Origin: Pseudomonas poae | GTDB taxonomy: Bacteria > Pseudomonadota > Gammaproteobacteria > Pseudomonadales > Pseudomonadaceae | Length of the DNA: 64,000 nucleotides | NCBI RefSeq assembly: GCF_001439785.1 | Contig: NZ_JYLI01000013.1 | Span: 1 to 64,000 of the forward strand | Direction of reading: 5' to 3' | Shown: positions 44,467 through 53,258 of the stretch, piece by piece | Numbering within the stretch: the stretch's first letter is position 1 | Layout: each line of letters opens with the position of its first letter | The notes under the pieces: model-generated | Told to the model about the DNA's origin: nothing | Seen by the model: only the letters and a program-made list of their open reading frames with translations | Database searches by the model: none | Program-made: the position numbers and the translations under genes

Positions 44467-45314
44467 TGAAACCACGTGTACTCGCCGGCCTGATCGGCGC
44501 CGGTATCCAGGCCTCCCGCACCCCGGCCCTGCACGAGCAGGAAGGTGACGCCCAGGGCTTGCGCTACCTGTATCGCCTGATCGACCTGGACCCGTTGCAA
44601 CTGACCGTCAGCGCCCTGCCCGACCTGCTGAGCGCCGCAGAATCGATGCAGTTCACCGGTTTGAACATTACCTACCCGTGCAAGCAGGCGATCCTGCCGC
44701 TGCTCGATGACTTGTCGGACGAAGCGCGCGGCATCGGTGCGGTAAACACCGTGGTGTTCAAAAATGGCAAGCGCATCGGTCACAACACCGACTGCCTGGG
44801 CTTTGCCGAAGGTTTCAGGCGTAACCTCAATGATGTGCCGCGTCAGCGCGTGGTGCAGATGGGCGCCGGCGGTGCCGGGGCGGCGGTTGCCCATGCGTTG
44901 CTGGCCGAGGGTGTGCAGCAGTTGAGTATTTTCGACGTGGACGCTGCAAAATCGCGCGAGCTTGTGGATAACTTGACCTTGCGCTTCGGCACGGGCCGCG
45001 CCGAGGTCGGCAGCCAGTTGGACAACGCCATGGCCGAGGCCGATGGTTTAGTGAACACCACGCCGATGGGCATGGCCAAATTGCCCGGCACGCCGGTGCC
45101 TGCAGCGCTGTTGCGTGCTGAACTGTGGGTCGCGGAAATCGTGTACTTCCCGCTGGAAACCCAACTGCTGCGCGATGCCAAGGCCTTGGGTTGCCGTACG
45201 CTGGATGGTGGCAATATGGCGGTGTTTCAGGCGGTGAAAGCGTTTGAATTGTTCAGTGGTGAGGTGGCGGATGCGCAAAGAATGCTTGCGCACTTCCAGA
45301 CCCTGAACACCTGA
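44466..45314 (+). CDS. shikimate/quinate dehydrogenase-like enzyme (RifI type), 282 aa
   Basis: An oxidoreductase of the AroE superfamily. Catalytic Lys73 (GLNITYPCK) and Asp109 (GHNTDCLGF) are present, and the nucleotide motif is GAGGAGAAVAHAL. The ATG at 44466 shares its A with the aroQ stop (TGATG); an in-frame ATG at 44457 is less likely. The cluster context suggests oxidation of shikimate or quinate for catabolism, similar to the PA0244 type called RifI-like. Substrate and cofactor preference cannot be read with certainty. Confidence 0.88.
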   Translation: MKPRVLAGLIGAGIQASRTPALHEQEGDAQGLRYLYRLIDLDPLQLTVSALPDLLSAAESMQFTGLNITYPCKQAILPLLDDLSDEARGIGAVNTVVFKNGKRIGHNTDCLGFAEGFRRNLNDVPRQRVVQMGAGGAGAAVAHALLAEGVQQLSIFDVDAAKSRELVDNLTLRFGTGRAEVGSQLDNAMAEADGLVNTTPMGMAKLPGTPVPAALLRAELWVAEIVYFPLETQLLRDAKALGCRTLDGGNMAVFQAVKAFELFSGEVADAQRMLAHFQTLNT

Positions 45315-45376
45315 ACATTTAGGAGGCTGCGCCAAGTCTTCGACTTAGCGCTATCGCGCAGCAAACTGGAGCCTCT

Positions 45377-45509
45377 GTGGCGAGCGGGCTTGCCCCGCGT
45401 TGGGGTGCGAAGCGCCCCCAATCCAGCAACACGCGGTGTACCTGATACGGCTCAGCGCCTGGATTTGGGGCTGCTGCGCAGCCCAATGCAGGACAAGCCT
45501 GCTCGCCAC
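45377..45509. repeat. 133-bp REPIN, copy 5
   Basis: Left arm CGGG type, right arm CAGG type, interior in the same orientation as copy 2. It lies between the shikimate dehydrogenase-like gene and the convergent TetR gene. A further REP-like palindrome, GGGAGCTTGCCTCCTCCC, follows at about 45571-45588. The rest of the 302-base gap (45315-45616) shows no gene. Confidence 0.9.
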
Positions 45510-45616
45510 AGGAATGTGGATTCCTGAAATTTCATTTTTTTAATCAACACTTTATTTTGTGTTTGATAAGCGGGAGCTTGCCTCCTCCCACATGGATTGC
45601 ATTTCAAAACGTTTAA

Positions 45617-46282
45617 TCAGGCCTGCAGGTAACGCAGCACCGACTCACAGATCATCTCGCGGTGCCGCTGTTTAACCGCCTCATCCGACAGCTCGATCTG
45701 AAAGATCTCACTGAAGGTATGGCGATTGGACACCCGGTAAAAGCTGAACGAGTTGATCAGCAGGTGCACGTCCAATGGCTCCAGCCCCTCGCGAAACAAC
45801 CCCAACTCGGCGCCCCGGCGCAGGGTTTCACCAAGGCCCTCGAGGATCTTGCTGTTCATCGCCTTGATCGTGTCGGTGCGCTTCACGTACTCGGCATTGT
45901 GGATATTTTCGATGCTCACAATGCGCACAAAATCCACATTCTGATCATGGTGATCAAAGGTGAACTCCACCAGCCGCCGGATCGCTTCGCGCGGCTCCAG
46001 GGCGGTGAGGTTCATGCGGGTTTCGGTGTTGCGGATGTCGCCGTAGAGTTTTTCAAGCACCTCGACGTACAACTGCTCCTTGCTGCCGAAGTAGTAATAG
46101 ATCATGCGTTTGGAGGTGTGGATGCGCTCGGCGATGGCGTCCACGCGGGCGCCGGACAGGCCCTGCTGAACAAACTCGACGATGGCTTCCTGGAGAATAT
46201 TCTCGCGGGTCTTTTCCGGATTGTTCTTGCGACTCTTGCGCGGTGCGTCTGACACGGCGGAGAGATCGGGAGTCAGGGTCAT
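45617..46282 (-). CDS. TetR-family regulator of the quinate/shikimate cluster, 221 aa
   Basis: A TetR-type repressor with an N-terminal helix-turn-helix (TRENILQEAIVEFVQQGLSG to SKRMIYYYFGSKEQLYVEVL, residues about 24-70) and a C-terminal TetR ligand domain. The frame is open far upstream, but MTLTPDLSAVSDAPRKSRKN at 46282 is the first sensible start. It lies on the same strand as quiC, 79 bases downstream of it, and probably senses a pathway intermediate. The layout matches PA0243 from memory. Confidence 0.88.
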   Translation of the reverse strand: MTLTPDLSAVSDAPRKSRKNNPEKTRENILQEAIVEFVQQGLSGARVDAIAERIHTSKRMIYYYFGSKEQLYVEVLEKLYGDIRNTETRMNLTALEPREAIRRLVEFTFDHHDQNVDFVRIVSIENIHNAEYVKRTDTIKAMNSKILEGLGETLRRGAELGLFREGLEPLDVHLLINSFSFYRVSNRHTFSEIFQIELSDEAVKQRHREMICESVLRYLQA

Positions 46283-46361
46283 GGTGCGCTCATGGCGGAG
46301 TGTTATGCAGGCTGCGATTATGGGGCGCGGCGCCTCCCGAAGGAAGCACCGCCCCCGTGTA

Positions 46362-48263
46362 TCACAAGCGCGCCTGACGAACCGCGCCGCTGCGCGACTT
46401 GGCCATAGCCGCCAGGCGCACTGCCACATTTGCCGCGCCATAACCGGCATAGCCGTTCTTGCGCTGCAAAATCTCGAAGAAAAACCGGCCCTCGAACGCT
46501 TCGGTGTACACGTGAAACAGCTCACCGCCCTGGGCGTCGCGGTCGTACAGCACGTTGTAATACGCCAACTCGCTGAGAAACTCGTCGTCGAAATCAAAAC
46601 GGGCGGCGAGGTCGTCGTAGTAATTGAGCGGGATATCCAGCAGCGGCACCCCGGCGTCCTTGGCTCGGCGCACCTCTGCGAAAATATCTGCGCAGTCGAA
46701 GGCAATGTGGTGCACGCCCGAGCCGCGATAGCTCGACAGCGCGTGGGAAATGGCCGTGTTGCGGTTCTCGGAGATATTCAGCGGCAGGCGAATCGAGCTG
46801 CAACGGCTGCGCAGCGCCCGGCTTTTCACCAAGCCATAAGGGTCAGGCAGCACCACTTCATCATCGGCTTCGAAATCCAGCAGGCTCTTGTAGAACAGCA
46901 CCCAGCTGTCGAGACTGTCGGCCGGCAACGCCATGGCCATATGGTCGATGCGCAGCAGCCCGCCACTGGCGGACGGCGCCGATTGCAGGTTGAAATCAGT
47001 GTCGTACAGGCCGCCTTCGCTCGGGTCCACCAAGTAGATAAGGCTGCCATCCGGGGCACGCACGGCCGCCAGTTCCAGTTCATTGGGCCCGACCAGGCCG
47101 CGATAGGGCTGGCCCTTGTAGGCCACTGCCCGTTGCAGTGCCTTGGCGCTGTCCTTGACCCGAATCGCCGTGGCACACAACGACGGCCCATGGGCCTCGA
47201 AGAAGTTGTGGGCGAAAGAATAGGGTTCGCAATTAAGGATCAGGTTGATATCGCCCTGGCGCAGCAGGCTCACATTTTTCGAGCGGTGCTGCCCGGCCTT
47301 GGCAAAACCCAGGCGTTCCAGCCAGTGGGTGAGCTTGGCACCAAGGCTTTCATCCACGGCGAATTCGAGGAACTCAATGCCGTCGTACTCGCTGGCGGCA
47401 GGTGTTTCAAAGAGGATATCGACTGGCGCCGCAGGCGCTTGCTCAGCCAGACGCTGGCGGGTTTTCTCTTCCAGGTACAGCAACGAGCGCAGGCCATCGG
47501 CCGCATTCGCGCGCGTGGGGGCGGCGCGAAAACCATCGTTGAAAATTTCCAGGGACAACGGCCCGCTGTAGCCGCTTTGGATGATCGGCGCGAGAAACCC
47601 CGCCAGGTCGAACTCGCCCTGGCCCGGGAAACAGCGAAAATGCCGGCTCCACTCCAGCACGTCCATGGCCAGGATCGGCGCGTCGGCCATTTGCACAAAG
47701 AAAATCTTGTCGCCGGGTATCTGGGCGATGCCACTCGGGTCGCCCTTGAGCGACAGCGTGTGGAAACTGTCGAGCAGCACACCCAGGGCAGGATGATCGA
47801 CCTGGCGCACCAGGTTCCACACCTGCTGCCAGGTGTTCACATGCTTGCCCCAGGCCAGCGCTTCATAGCCGATGCGCAAGCCACGACGACCGGCGTGTTC
47901 GGCCAAAAGGCTGAGGTCATCGAGCAGGATGCGTTCATCGCCCACGCAATCGGCGGACGCGTTGCTGCACACCAGCACCAGGTCGGTGCCCAGCTCCTGC
48001 ATCAGGTCAAACTTGCGTTCGGCGCGCTCAAGGTTGCGCGCCAGACGGTCGCGGCGGCAGCCTTCAAAGTCGCGAAATGGCTGGAACAAGGTGATGGCAA
48101 TCCCCAGGTCGGCACACATTTGCCTAACTTCGCGCGGGCTGCCGTCGTAATACAACAGGTCGTTCTCGAAGATCTCAACCCCATCAAAACCGGCGGCGGC
48201 AATGGCTTCGAGCTTTTCCGGCAGGGTGCCGCTCAAGGAAACGGTAGCGATGGATCGTTGCAT
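46362..48263 (-). CDS. quiC: 3-dehydroshikimate dehydratase fused to an HPPD-like domain (QuiC), 633 aa
   Basis: Dehydrates 3-dehydroshikimate to protocatechuate, the step into the beta-ketoadipate pathway. Residues 1-270 form a sugar-isomerase-like TIM barrel with metal ligands Glu134, Asp165, Gln191 and Glu239, which agree with those I recall for P. putida QuiC1. Residues about 290-620 form two VOC modules like 4-hydroxyphenylpyruvate dioxygenase, with its iron ligands apparently kept (His441, His519, Glu597). The second domain's role is unknown. It is divergent from the MFS gene. Confidence 0.92.
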   Translation of the reverse strand: MQRSIATVSLSGTLPEKLEAIAAAGFDGVEIFENDLLYYDGSPREVRQMCADLGIAITLFQPFRDFEGCRRDRLARNLERAERKFDLMQELGTDLVLVCSNASADCVGDERILLDDLSLLAEHAGRRGLRIGYEALAWGKHVNTWQQVWNLVRQVDHPALGVLLDSFHTLSLKGDPSGIAQIPGDKIFFVQMADAPILAMDVLEWSRHFRCFPGQGEFDLAGFLAPIIQSGYSGPLSLEIFNDGFRAAPTRANAADGLRSLLYLEEKTRQRLAEQAPAAPVDILFETPAASEYDGIEFLEFAVDESLGAKLTHWLERLGFAKAGQHRSKNVSLLRQGDINLILNCEPYSFAHNFFEAHGPSLCATAIRVKDSAKALQRAVAYKGQPYRGLVGPNELELAAVRAPDGSLIYLVDPSEGGLYDTDFNLQSAPSASGGLLRIDHMAMALPADSLDSWVLFYKSLLDFEADDEVVLPDPYGLVKSRALRSRCSSIRLPLNISENRNTAISHALSSYRGSGVHHIAFDCADIFAEVRRAKDAGVPLLDIPLNYYDDLAARFDFDDEFLSELAYYNVLYDRDAQGGELFHVYTEAFEGRFFFEILQRKNGYAGYGAANVAVRLAAMAKSRSGAVRQARL

Positions 48264-48333
48264 GGAGTTCTCCCGGCACGTGTTGTTTGTGGCAAATTAT
48301 TCGCCCCCAGCCAACACGCAGCAATCATAATGT

Positions 48334-48347
48334 ACGAACCGGTTAGT
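48334..48347. promoter_or_regulatory. candidate TetR operator between quiC and the MFS gene
   Basis: ACGAACCGGTTAGT is an imperfect 14-bp palindrome around AACCGGTT, 71 bases before quiC. A related sequence, TTAACCGTTCG, overlaps the PcaR-like box before aroQ. It could be the site of the cluster's TetR protein; this is inferred from position and symmetry only. Confidence 0.4.
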
Positions 48348-48352
48348 TTTTG

Positions 48353-48367
48353 GTGCGATTATCGAAC
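48353..48367. promoter_or_regulatory. PcaR-type operator upstream of quiC and the MFS gene
   Basis: GTGCGATTATCGAAC is, on the other strand, GTTCGATAATCGCAC, identical to the P. putida PcaR consensus as I recall it. It lies 110 bases before the MFS start and 90 before quiC. PcaR is the IclR-type activator of the pca genes that responds to beta-ketoadipate. Confidence 0.7.
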
Positions 48368-48476
48368 ACTAGCCGATTTGGCGAATTGACGATTTTTTAA
48401 CCGCTGCGCACCATCGATCTCGTAAGAAAAGACCCAGAACACACCATAAAAATTTCAAAAAAACGGGTACGACCTC

Positions 48477-49811
48477 ATGCCTTTGCAAAACCCTACCCTG
48501 GCCACGCGCCCGGGCACCCCGCACGCCGGCATCGGCGACAAGATCCGCGGCGCCCTGGCCGTGGGTAAAACTCGCTGGGGCATGCTGGCCCTGGTGTTCT
48601 TCGCCACCACCCTCAACTACATCGACCGCGCCGCCCTGGGCGTGATGCAACCGATCCTCGCCAAGGAAATGAGCTGGACGGCGATGGACTACGCCAACAT
48701 CAACTTCTGGTTTCAGGTGGGCTACGCCGTCGGCTTCGTGCTGCAGGGCCGCCTGATCGACCGGGTGGGTGTCAAACGCGTGTTCTTCTGCGCCGTGCTG
48801 TTGTGGAGCCTGGCCACCGGCGCCCATGGCCTGGCCACCTCGGCAGTGGGCTTTATGGTGTGCCGCTTTATCCTGGGCCTGACCGAAGCCGCCAACTACC
48901 CGGCCTGCGTCAAGACCACCCGCCTGTGGTTCCCGGCCGGTGAGCGCGCCGTGGCCACCGGCATTTTCAACGCCGGCACCAACGTCGGGGCAATGATGAC
49001 GCCGATGCTGCTGCCGTTGATCCTGCACGTGTGGGGCTGGCAGGCGGCGTTCCTGTGCATGGCATCACTCGGCGCAATCTGGCTGGTGTTCTGGGGTTTG
49101 AAGTACTACAACCCGGAAGACCATCCGAGCGTTAAACAATCGGAACTGGACTACGTGCAACGGGAAGTCGAGCCGGAACAACCCGGCGTACCGTTCAGCC
49201 GCATCCTGCGCATGCGCGGCACCTGGGCCTTCGCCATCGCCTATGCCCTGACCGCCCCGGTGTTCTGGTTCTACCTGTACTGGCTGCCGCCGTTCCTGAA
49301 CCAGCAATACAATCTGGGCATCAACGTGACGCAGATGGGCATCCCGCTGATCATCATCTACCTCACCGCCGACTTCGGCAGCGTGGGCGGTGGCATCCTG
49401 TCGTCATTCCTGATCGGCCGTGGCATGAACTCGATCAAGGCGCGGCTGCTGTCGATGCTGCTGTTCGCCTGCTGCATCGTCGGCGTGATCATGGCGGCCG
49501 GCTCCAGCCAGCTGTGGGTCGCGGTGTTTGCCATTTCCCTGGCCATCGGCGCGCACCAGGCCTGGACCGCCAACATCTGGAGCCTGGTGATGGACTACAC
49601 GCCCAAGCACATGATGAGCACAGTGTTCGGGTTCGGCGGAATGTGCGCGGCCATCGGCGGCATGTTCATGACTCAGATCGTCGGCCACATCCTCACGGTG
49701 ACCAACAACAACTACACGGTGCTGTTCACCCTGATCCCGGCGATGTACTTCATTGCGCTGACCTGGATGTACTTCATGGCCCCGCGCAAGATCCCGACGG
49801 TAGACGAGTAA
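48477..49811 (+). CDS. MFS transporter (ACS family), probable quinate/shikimate importer, 444 aa
   Basis: A 12-helix major facilitator of the anion:cation symporter branch (hexuronate/phthalate type). Visible motifs are the first helix LVFFATTLNYIDRAALGVMQ, the loop GRLIDRVGVKRVF, CRFILGLTEAANYPACVKTT and LVMDYTPKHMMSTVFGFGG. Being divergent from quiC under shared operators suggests uptake of quinate, shikimate or a related hydroxy acid. Layout matches PA0241. It ends one base before the convergent EamA gene, with no terminator between them. Confidence 0.88.
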   Translation: MPLQNPTLATRPGTPHAGIGDKIRGALAVGKTRWGMLALVFFATTLNYIDRAALGVMQPILAKEMSWTAMDYANINFWFQVGYAVGFVLQGRLIDRVGVKRVFFCAVLLWSLATGAHGLATSAVGFMVCRFILGLTEAANYPACVKTTRLWFPAGERAVATGIFNAGTNVGAMMTPMLLPLILHVWGWQAAFLCMASLGAIWLVFWGLKYYNPEDHPSVKQSELDYVQREVEPEQPGVPFSRILRMRGTWAFAIAYALTAPVFWFYLYWLPPFLNQQYNLGINVTQMGIPLIIIYLTADFGSVGGGILSSFLIGRGMNSIKARLLSMLLFACCIVGVIMAAGSSQLWVAVFAISLAIGAHQAWTANIWSLVMDYTPKHMMSTVFGFGGMCAAIGGMFMTQIVGHILTVTNNNYTVLFTLIPAMYFIALTWMYFMAPRKIPTVDE

Positions 49812-49812
49812 T

Positions 49813-50691
49813 TCAGCGACGCCGCTGCTGCCAGGCAGCGGCCAGCCCGCTCATGCAGATCACCCCGATGCCGACTACCGTGGTCATGTCGGGGGTATGG
49901 CTGAACACCAGCCAGCCCAACAACCCCGCAAACACGATCTGGCAATAGCCGAACGGCGCCAGCAATGCCGGCGCCGCGAAGCGGAACGCCTGGGTCAGCA
50001 TCAGGTGGGCGGTCATGCCGCAAGTGCCCAGCGCCAGCATCATCACCCCATGCCACAGGCTCGGCACATGCCAGAAGAACGGCACCATCGCACTCATCAC
50101 CAGGGTGTTGCACAGCCCGGCGAAAAAGTTGCTGGTGGTGGGCGTGTCGTATTGGCTGAGGATGCGCGTGAGCAACTGGTAGAAGCAGAAGAACAGCGCC
50201 GAGCACAACGGCAGCAGCACCGCCGGGGTAAACAGTTCACCGCCGGGGTGGATGATGATCACCACGCCGATAAACCCGCAGATCACCGCCAGCCACTGGC
50301 CCCGCGTAACGTGCTCGCCCAGCAGCGGCACCGACAGCGCGGTCACCAGGATGGGCGCGAGGAAGTTCACCGCCGTGGCTTCCGCCAGCGGGATGTAATG
50401 CAGCGCCGTGGTGAAAAACAGGCTGGTGCCCAACAGGCACAATGCCCGCACCACCTGCATGCCGGGGCGTTTGCTGCGCAGTACGCGCAGGCCCGACTGC
50501 GGGAGGAAGATCCCGGCCATCAGCAAGGTGTGCACCAGGTAGCGCGCCCACACCACCATCACGATCGGGTAGAACCCGGCCAGGTATTTGGACAGCGCGT
50601 CGTGGCTGGAGAACAGGAACGTCGCCACCACGATCAACAGGATGCCTTTGAACGGATGGTTGACGCCGGAAAGCGGGGTACTGACAGTCAT
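49813..50691 (-). CDS. EamA/DMT-family transporter, 292 aa
   Basis: A ten-helix drug/metabolite transporter with two EamA repeats (residues about 15-145 and 155-287). Family features include DALSKYLAGFYPIVMVVWAR in the first repeat and AEATAVNFLAPILVTALSV at the end of it. The second repeat has lost some polar residues but keeps length. Substrate unknown. The gene stands alone, convergent with the MFS gene one base away; mRNAs from the two could overlap at their 3' ends. Confidence 0.88.
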   Translation of the reverse strand: MTVSTPLSGVNHPFKGILLIVVATFLFSSHDALSKYLAGFYPIVMVVWARYLVHTLLMAGIFLPQSGLRVLRSKRPGMQVVRALCLLGTSLFFTTALHYIPLAEATAVNFLAPILVTALSVPLLGEHVTRGQWLAVICGFIGVVIIIHPGGELFTPAVLLPLCSALFFCFYQLLTRILSQYDTPTTSNFFAGLCNTLVMSAMVPFFWHVPSLWHGVMMLALGTCGMTAHLMLTQAFRFAAPALLAPFGYCQIVFAGLLGWLVFSHTPDMTTVVGIGVICMSGLAAAWQQRRR

Positions 50692-50876
50692 TGAATTCTC
50701 TTGTGTGGCGAGTCAAATGCGATGGCACTCAACCAAATAATCTAGCAGCCGGGCAGGCGTCTGCCCCACGAGCATAACCAAACACCGGGCGAACAGCGCA
50801 CTAAATCACCGGCTTTGGGTCCAACCCTGCACGTTCACGCCCGTATTGCGCATTTTTTAACCAAGGCCTGCCTGCC

Positions 50877-51293
50877 ATGAAAAAAACCTTGTTTCTACTC
50901 TCCACCCTGGCCTTGCTCGCCGCCTGTAACCAGGAACACAAGGCACCCACCAAACCCGCGCCGCCATCGGTGCAAGCGACCCTGGTGCCACCAACCCCGC
51001 CCACCGACCAATGGGTGGGCAAATGGATCGGCGTCGAGGGCCTGAACCTCACCATCGCCAAAGACGACGCCGTTGGCCGCGGGCACTACTTGTTGACCAT
51101 GCAATATGGTCTGGATGCCGAGGACGCCGGCACCTTCAAGGGTGAAGAAGCCGACAACGGTATCGCCTTCACCCGTCCGGACGGCCCGCAGATGCTGCGC
51201 GCCGGTGACGGTGAGGCCACTGGCCTTAAATGGCTGGCGGATAAAAAAGACTGCCTGATCGTCGCCACCGGCGAAGGGTATTGCCGCCAATAA
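50877..51293 (+). CDS. hypothetical lipoprotein, 138 aa
   Basis: A predicted lipoprotein: MKKTLFLLSTLALLAAC has a lipobox with Cys17. A Pro/Thr-rich linker (residues about 22-42) leads to a small domain with DQWVGKWIGVEGLNLTIAKD and Trp/Gly-rich strands, and two cysteines near the C-terminus (DCLIV and YCRQ) that may pair. The pattern looks like a small beta-barrel (lipocalin-like fold is a guess). Function unknown. It is followed 52 bases later by the metallopeptidase gene. Confidence 0.8.
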   Translation: MKKTLFLLSTLALLAACNQEHKAPTKPAPPSVQATLVPPTPPTDQWVGKWIGVEGLNLTIAKDDAVGRGHYLLTMQYGLDAEDAGTFKGEEADNGIAFTRPDGPQMLRAGDGEATGLKWLADKKDCLIVATGEGYCRQ

Positions 51294-51345
51294 GGCCATA
51301 CTCCATCAATATTTTTGTAGGACCTTTCATCAAGAGGATTGCACC

Positions 51346-52233
51346 ATGCTATGGAAAAAAGGCCGACGCAGCGACAACGTGGTGGATGCCCGGGATGACA
51401 GTGGCGGCGGTGGTGGCGGCATGCGCTTCGGCGGTGGCAAGGGCCTGAGCCTCACGGCGATTGTGCTGATCGTCGGCATTGGCTGGCTGACCGGCCAGAA
51501 CCCGATGGAGATCCTCGGCCAGTTGACCGGCCAGGCCGAGCAGGCGCCTTCGGTGAGCCCGCAAACGCGCCAGGCACCACCGGCCAATGATGAGCAGGCT
51601 GACTTCGTGCGTGCCGTGCTGGGCGACACCGAAGACACCTGGGGCCAAGTGTTCCAGGAGAACGGCCTGACCTACACCAACCCGAAACTGATTCTGTTCC
51701 GTGGCCGGGTGAATTCCGCCTGCGGTGGCGCCACCTCGGCCAGCGGCCCGTTCTATTGCCCGGCCGACCAGCAGGTGTACCTGGACCTGGATTTCTTCCG
51801 CGAAATGTCGCAACGTTTCCAGGCCGCCGGCGACTTCGCCCAGGCCTACGTGATCGCCCACGAAGTCGGGCATCACGTGCAGACGCTGCTCGGCATCTCG
51901 GCCAAGATTCAGACCGCTCGTCAACAGGGCCGTCCGATGGAAGGCGACGGCGGCCTGCTGGTGCGCCAGGAGCTACAAGCCGACTGCTTCGCTGGGGTAT
52001 GGGCCAACCGCGCGCAAAAGCGCTTGAACTGGCTCGAACCGGGCGATATCGAAGAAGCGTTGAATGCGGCCAATGCGATTGGCGACGATCGCTTGCAGCA
52101 ACAGGGTCAAGGCCGCGTGGTGCCTGACTCGTTTACCCACGGCACCTCGGCGCAAAGGGTTCGCTGGTTCAAGACCGGCTTTGCAGGGGGCCAGATCACT
52201 CAATGCGACACCTTTGCCGCCAAGAGTCTTTGA
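51346..52233 (+). CDS. YpfJ-family neutral zinc metallopeptidase, 295 aa
   Basis: A membrane-anchored protein of the YpfJ/KPN_02809 family. The zinc-protease motif HEVGHH lies at 172-177, with a glutamate-containing stretch (ELQADCFAGVWA) downstream as the likely third ligand. The N-terminus is Gly-rich (DSGGGGGGMRFGGGKG) before one transmembrane helix (LSLTAIVLIVGIGWLTG). Physiological substrate is unknown. The alpha/beta hydrolase gene begins at the base after its stop codon, so they form an operon. Confidence 0.92.
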   Translation: MLWKKGRRSDNVVDARDDSGGGGGGMRFGGGKGLSLTAIVLIVGIGWLTGQNPMEILGQLTGQAEQAPSVSPQTRQAPPANDEQADFVRAVLGDTEDTWGQVFQENGLTYTNPKLILFRGRVNSACGGATSASGPFYCPADQQVYLDLDFFREMSQRFQAAGDFAQAYVIAHEVGHHVQTLLGISAKIQTARQQGRPMEGDGGLLVRQELQADCFAGVWANRAQKRLNWLEPGDIEEALNAANAIGDDRLQQQGQGRVVPDSFTHGTSAQRVRWFKTGFAGGQITQCDTFAAKSL

Positions 52234-53205
52234 ATGAATAAACGATGGGGTGTGCTACTGGGTTTACTGGTGTGCTGTTCAACCCTGGCGGCCGAATACG
52301 GCGTCAAGGAGGTCAGCCCTGAGCGCTTTCACCTGCAGGCCGGCGACCTGAGTGTGGGCTTGAGCCAGGACTGGCGCCAGCCGATGCCCCAGGTCACGCG
52401 CGCGCTGATCATCGTGCATGGTCGCCTGCGCAACGCGCAGACCTACCTGCACAGCGGGGTCGACGCTGCCCGCCAGGCCGGCGTCGGCGCTGAAACGCTG
52501 GTGATCGCGCCGCAGTTTCTCAACCAGGCAGACGTGAAACGCAACCACTTGAGCGATCAGGTGCTGCGCTGGCATGGCAATGACTGGATGGGCGGCGCAT
52601 CATCCACCGGCCCAGGCCAGATCAGCTCGTTTGGCGCACTGGATCAGATCATCAAGCACCTGAGCGACCGTAAACTGTTCCCGGCGCTGAAACAGATCGT
52701 GGTCGCTGGCCACTCCGGCGGCGGCCAAGTGGTGCAGCGCTTCGCCCTCACCGGCCATGCTCATCCGACCCTTCAAACCGAAGGCATCAGCCTGCGTTAC
52801 GTGGTGGCCAACCCCTCGTCCTACGCGTACTTCAGCCCGCAACGCCCGGTGAAGTTCGACGCTGCCCGCTGCCCGGACTTCAACGACTGGAAATACGGCA
52901 TGCAGAACCTGCCCGACTACGCCAAGGGCCAGGGCCCCCAGCAGTTGGAACAGGCCTATGTGTCGCGGGATATCATCTACTTGCTGGGCCAGCAAGACAC
53001 CGACCCCAACCACCCGGCGCTGGATAAAAGCTGCGAAGCTGAAACCCAGGGCGCGTATCGGTTGATTCGTGGACACAACTACTTTGACTACCTCAAGCTG
53101 CGCCATCCGCAGTTGAGCCACAGGCTGGTGGAAGTACCCGGCGTGGGGCATGACGGCGACAAGATGTTTACCTCGCCTGAGGGCCAGAAAGCCCTGTTCA
53201 ACTGA
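52234..53205 (+). CDS. exported alpha/beta-fold hydrolase, 323 aa
   Basis: A secreted serine hydrolase. The signal peptide ends around STLAAE (residue 20). The nucleophile elbow is GHSGGG with Ser161, the oxyanion region IIVHGRLRNAQTY, and the catalytic His is His306 in GVGHDGDKM. The fold resembles esterase/lipase-like proteins; a substrate cannot be named. Translation is tightly coupled to the metallopeptidase (ATG directly after TGA), suggesting both act in the envelope. Confidence 0.85.
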   Translation: MNKRWGVLLGLLVCCSTLAAEYGVKEVSPERFHLQAGDLSVGLSQDWRQPMPQVTRALIIVHGRLRNAQTYLHSGVDAARQAGVGAETLVIAPQFLNQADVKRNHLSDQVLRWHGNDWMGGASSTGPGQISSFGALDQIIKHLSDRKLFPALKQIVVAGHSGGGQVVQRFALTGHAHPTLQTEGISLRYVVANPSSYAYFSPQRPVKFDAARCPDFNDWKYGMQNLPDYAKGQGPQQLEQAYVSRDIIYLLGQQDTDPNHPALDKSCEAETQGAYRLIRGHNYFDYLKLRHPQLSHRLVEVPGVGHDGDKMFTSPEGQKALFN

Positions 53206-53222
53206 CGAAACCGGATAAAAAA

Positions 53223-53250
53223 GGTGGGTGGGGCTTGCCCCCTCCCACCT
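53223..53250. repeat. single REP hairpin after the hydrolase gene
   Basis: GGTGGGTGGGGCTTGCCCCC followed by TCCCACC forms a near-perfect hairpin in the 53 bases between two convergent genes. It belongs to the GTGGGAGGGGGCTTGCCCCC REP type and probably acts as the 3' end of both transcripts. Confidence 0.75.
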
Positions 53251-53258
53251 GTTGATGT

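Noticed and set aside
46182..48389. A 735-codon plus-strand frame
   Set aside because: It is antisense to quiC and the TetR gene, with no domain and no SD.
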